Shown piece by piece: positions 61,088 to 64,000 of a stretch of 64,000 nucleotides of DNA. This stretch comes from Aquimonas sp964586455 (GTDB lineage Bacteria; Pseudomonadota; Gammaproteobacteria; Xanthomonadales; Xanthomonadaceae). The position numbers and the translations under genes are program-made. The stretch lies in assembly GCA_964586455.1 (NCBI GenBank), contig CAZPHV010000017.1:1-64000 (forward strand). The letters are read 5' to 3'. The stretch's first letter is position 1; each line of letters starts with the position of its first letter. The notes beneath the pieces were generated by a model that was given only the letters and a program-made list of their open reading frames with translations, searched no databases and was not told where the DNA came from.

Positions 61088-62023
61088 ATGACACCTTCGA
61101 CTCGCGCCCAGCTGCAGATCCACTTCTGCGTGATGCTCTGGGGCTTCACCGCCATTCTCGGCAAGCTGATCACGCTGACGGCTCTGCCGCTGGTGTGGTG
61201 GCGGATGTTGCTGGTCACGGCTGCGCTGGCGCTGGTGCCTGCGGTGTGGCGCAGCCTGCGCAAGATGAGCGCGCGTCAGATCTGGATCTATTCGGGCATT
61301 GGCGCCTTGGTGTCGCTGCACTGGCTGACCTTCTACGGCTCGATCAAGCTCTCCAACGCGTCGGTCGGTGCGACCTGTATGGCGCTGGGGCCGGTGTTCC
61401 TTGCCTTCATTGAACCCTGGATAGCCAAGCGACCGTTCTCGCGTGGCGAGCTGGCGCTCGGTGTCGCCGTGCTGCCCGGTGTTGCGCTGGTGGTCGGCGG
61501 GGTGCCGGTGGAGATGCGCGCAGGCATCGCGATGGGCGCGGTCTCGGCCTTTATCGTGGCGCTGTTCTCGGCGCTCAACAAACGCTATGTCGAGTCCGGC
61601 GAACCGCTGACAGTCACCGCGATCGAGCTGGGCGCCGGCACACTCACGCTGACCTTGCTCGCGCCGCTGCTGCTGCTCGCGTTCCCGCTGCCCGCCGAGG
61701 GCGGATTTCTGCCGGACTCCACGGATTTCGTGTATCTGCTGGTGCTGGCGCTGGGCTGCACCCTGCTGCCGTTCGCGCTGAGCCTTGTGGCGCTGCGCCA
61801 CATGAGCGCGTTCTCGGCGCAGATGGCGATCAATCTAGAACCGATCTACGCGATCCTGCTGGCGATGGTGCTGTTCAGCGAGCAGCGCGAGCTGGACGCG
61901 AGCTTTTACGGCGGCGTGGCCATCCTGCTGTTGGCGGTGTTCGCGCAACCCCTGCTTCGTCGACCGCGCGCGCCGACGCATGCGGAGAACGCGGGCGTAG
62001 GTGAAGCCAAGGACATCGGCTGA
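61088..62023 (+). CDS. EamA/DMT-superfamily transporter
   Basis: This 311-residue inner-membrane protein has ten hydrophobic segments in two EamA repeats. It starts MTPSTRAQLQIHFCVMLWGF. The first repeat runs to about 145 (GSIKLSNASVGATCMALGPVF) and the second includes VSAFIVALFSALNKRYVESG and SLVALRHMSAFSAQMAINLEPIYA. DMT proteins export metabolites or amino acids; the substrate is not predictable. The 61088 ATG is favoured over an in-frame codon at 61010. It converges on the GGDEF-EAL gene. Confidence 0.9.
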   Translation: MTPSTRAQLQIHFCVMLWGFTAILGKLITLTALPLVWWRMLLVTAALALVPAVWRSLRKMSARQIWIYSGIGALVSLHWLTFYGSIKLSNASVGATCMALGPVFLAFIEPWIAKRPFSRGELALGVAVLPGVALVVGGVPVEMRAGIAMGAVSAFIVALFSALNKRYVESGEPLTVTAIELGAGTLTLTLLAPLLLLAFPLPAEGGFLPDSTDFVYLLVLALGCTLLPFALSLVALRHMSAFSAQMAINLEPIYAILLAMVLFSEQRELDASFYGGVAILLLAVFAQPLLRRPRAPTHAENAGVGEAKDIG

Positions 62024-62068
62024 TCCCCGCCTCGAAGAAGGTGGACCCTGGATCTGTGGCGGACGGTC

Positions 62069-64000
62069 TCAGTGGTTTTCCGGGCGCGCGGCAACCAGGC
62101 GGAGAGTCCCGCTCAGCGGGCTGTTGCCTGCAAGAACCTCCGCCGCCGGCTGCGGGCGACCAAACAGATAGCCCTGCAGCTCATCGAAACCGAGGTTTTC
62201 GGCCAACTCCCGCTGCTGCAGCGTTTCGACGCCCTCGGCGACGCTACTCAAACCCAGCCGCCGCACCAGTGGCACCAGCGCGGCCAGCACCGCACGGCTG
62301 GAGGCGTTCTCCGCAGCGCTGGTCAGGAACTGCCGATCAAACTTGATCCGACGCGCCGGGAAACGGGTCAGATAGGTCAGCGAACTGTAGCCCGTACCAA
62401 AATCGTCCAGCGCGATCTCGATGCCGAGCCGCTGCAGCCGCTCCAGCACCTGCACACCTTGCTCCACGCTGCGGATGGCGGTCTCTTCGGTGATCTCGAT
62501 ATGCAGCAGATCCGGCCGCAGGCCGTGTCGGCGCAGCAATGACTCGGTGAACTCCACCATGCCCGGCGCCAGCAGGCTGTCGACGCCGAGGTTCACGGCG
62601 ATCGGTCGCCTGGGCTCGGCCTGCGCTTGCAGAAGACGGGCCGCCTGCTCCAACACCAGCGTGTCGAGCCGCTGCATCTGGCGAAGGGTACGCAGGCTGG
62701 GCAGGAACTGATCCGGTGGCAGCACGCCGCGCCGCGGATGACGCCAGCGCAGCAGTGCCTCGAAACTCGTCAGCTCGCCACGACCCGCGCTCACCAGCGG
62801 CTGCAGGAACAGCACGAACTCGTCGCGCTGGAAGGCCTGCTCAAGCTCGGCACTCAAGACGACCCAGTCGCGCTGCGCCACCGCCATGTCGTCTGCGAAC
62901 TCGCGCAGGCTCCCACCGCCATCCTGCTTGGCCACACGCAGTGCAGTGCCCGCACGCGCCAGCGCACCCCGCAGGTCGCCGATGCCGGCAAGGCGCGTCC
63001 AACCCAGACTCGCCGCCAGCAGACCTTGATCCGGGCCGCCGGCGCCGCGCGAAAGGCTTGCACGCGCGCGTTCGAGCGCTGCGACGGAAGCCTGACCCGA
63101 AGGCAATACGAGCACGAATTCGTCGCCGCCCAAACGCGCCATTCCGAGCGCTTCGGGCAGTTCCCGCCGCAGGTGTTGGGCCACGCGCTGCAGCACTTCG
63201 TCGCCGCCGCGCATGCCGCGCGCCTCGTTGATCAGGCGGAACTGGTCCAGCCCGAGCAGCCCGACGACCATGGTGGAGTCGACCTGTCCCGCCAGTTCCT
63301 GCTGCAGGCCCTGCTCGTTGGCCAAGCCGGTTACCGGGTCCGAGCGGCCTACGGCCTGGAGCCGCAGCTCGGCCTCGTCGAGGCGCTGGTGCTCCGTGAT
63401 CAGCAGCCAGATGACGAGCCCGATTCCGAGCATCGGATACACCACGACCTCGAACAATCCGTGCACCGGTGTAATCGCGCGATGCGCAGCGGACATCTCG
63501 CCCCATAGCACCGGCAGCGCCACCACCGCCTGCAGCAGCAGCTCGGCGGCGTACAGGCCCAGCACGCCCGCAGTCAGCCGACGACCAAAGTTTCCGTCCG
63601 AGGAATGCCGCAGTACGAGGACTGCAGCCCAACCCAGCGCGATTCCGCCCAGCAGATAGCGGGTACCGGTTCGCAGGTAGAGGCGATTGAGATTGACCGC
63701 GGGGTCCCAGGCCCAGGGCAACGTCAGCAACGCGCCCACCGCGAGCGCGAGAACCAGGAGCACGGGCACGCGCGTCCACCGGCGACCGGGCTCAGCTGAA
63801 GGCCGCAACAGCTCGATCAAGCCCGCCAGCAGAGCGAGGATCTGCAGTGCCCCTGCGCTGGTATAGGTCAGCGTGGTGGCGATCATCGCCGGTGAACTGA
63901 CCGGCCAGCCCCAGCGGGCGCGAGCCCAGGTCGCGAAGCCCATGCCCGCGACGTGCAGGGCCAGCGCGGCGAAGCTGAGTGACCACAGCAGCACATAGGG
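62069..64000 (-). CDS. Membrane GGDEF-EAL cyclic-di-GMP protein (5' end cut by window)
   Basis: At least 643 residues are in the window. The frame stays open to the window edge (codons for PYV before LLWSLSF), so the start is outside. Six or seven membrane segments fill about the first 200 residues. A GGDEF domain follows with SDPVTGLANEQGL and ARLGGDEFVLVLP, a standard signature. The EAL domain has FEALLRWRHP, LLHIEITEET, IALDDFGTGYSSL, KFDRQFL and AEGVETLQQ with GYLFGRPQP. Both catalytic signatures are intact, so it may make or break c-di-GMP. Type IV pili are a common c-di-GMP target, but a link to the Pil-Chp genes is speculation. Confidence 0.93.
   Translation of the reverse strand, partial: PYVLLWSLSFAALALHVAGMGFATWARARWGWPVSSPAMIATTLTYTSAGALQILALLAGLIELLRPSAEPGRRWTRVPVLLVLALAVGALLTLPWAWDPAVNLNRLYLRTGTRYLLGGIALGWAAVLVLRHSSDGNFGRRLTAGVLGLYAAELLLQAVVALPVLWGEMSAAHRAITPVHGLFEVVVYPMLGIGLVIWLLITEHQRLDEAELRLQAVGRSDPVTGLANEQGLQQELAGQVDSTMVVGLLGLDQFRLINEARGMRGGDEVLQRVAQHLRRELPEALGMARLGGDEFVLVLPSGQASVAALERARASLSRGAGGPDQGLLAASLGWTRLAGIGDLRGALARAGTALRVAKQDGGGSLREFADDMAVAQRDWVVLSAELEQAFQRDEFVLFLQPLVSAGRGELTSFEALLRWRHPRRGVLPPDQFLPSLRTLRQMQRLDTLVLEQAARLLQAQAEPRRPIAVNLGVDSLLAPGMVEFTESLLRRHGLRPDLLHIEITEETAIRSVEQGVQVLERLQRLGIEIALDDFGTGYSSLTYLTRFPARRIKFDRQFLTSAAENASSRAVLAALVPLVRRLGLSSVAEGVETLQQRELAENLGFDELQGYLFGRPQPAAEVLAGNSPLSGTLRLVAARPENH

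Overview
The window is high-GC, densely coded gammaproteobacterial chromosome. Gene content and order (rpsF-rpsR-rplI-dnaB-alr; pilGHIJK-chpA-chpB-chpC beside gshB-tonB-yqgE-ruvX-pyrB) point to the Lysobacterales (Xanthomonadales). The family is not certain. The C-terminal IFANGFE-type tail on a secreted protease is a feature I associate, from memory only, with Rhodanobacteraceae-like members of the order. No rRNA, CRISPR array, insertion sequence, transposase or integrase is visible. One tRNA (Ala, CGC) is present.

Layout. 1-12.6 kb is core chromosome: the 3' end of ppsA, a stand-alone oxygen-binding di-iron (ODP) protein, alr, dnaB, the rpsF-rpsR-rplI operon with a clear terminator, an IscA-type Fe-S carrier, asnS, two small hypotheticals, a sulfatase-modifying-factor-domain lipoprotein, rnd and tRNA-Ala. 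12.6-24.1 kb is an accessory island starting straight after the tRNA terminator. It holds a HTH/coiled-coil protein of unknown role, a tiny gene ending at a nine-G run, an excisionase-like HTH protein, type III restriction-modification mod and res, a RhuM-family protein, a TOTE-type primase-helicase and an AlbA/Schlafen-type ATP-binding protein. All are on the + strand, most nearly touching or overlapping, so the block from about 14.5 to 24.0 kb can be read as one operon. This is the best candidate for an undescribed composite conflict/defence system. Each part is a known family; the combination is what merits attention.

24.1-34.3 kb returns to housekeeping and envelope genes: hutG-like, DadA-like oxidase, TraB/GumN, DUF1684 lipoprotein, mutL, a TonB-dependent receptor and a divergent glucokinase. 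34.8-49.6 kb is a complete Pil-Chp type IV pilus chemosensory operon on the - strand. It encodes two response regulators (PilG, PilH), a CheW (PilI), the receptor PilJ, a CheR (PilK), a 2416-residue ChpA kinase with several phosphotransfer domains, an unusually long 885-residue ChpB and ChpC. Divergent from it lie gshB, tonB, yqgE, ruvX and pyrB, an arrangement I recall from Pseudomonas aeruginosa. 54.4-64 kb carries a YajD-type HNH protein, a secreted M36 metallopeptidase, parE, a VOC protein, an EamA transporter and a membrane GGDEF-EAL protein cut by the window end.

Non-coding highlights are a 151/152-bp multi-hairpin repeat with terminal inverted repeats, present twice (34350-34500 and 55117-55268), a pair of inverted GGGATTCG-type intergenic repeats after ppsA, and several intrinsic terminators. 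Start codons were chosen by ribosome-binding sites and family N-termini, so many genes begin downstream of the longest possible reading frame.
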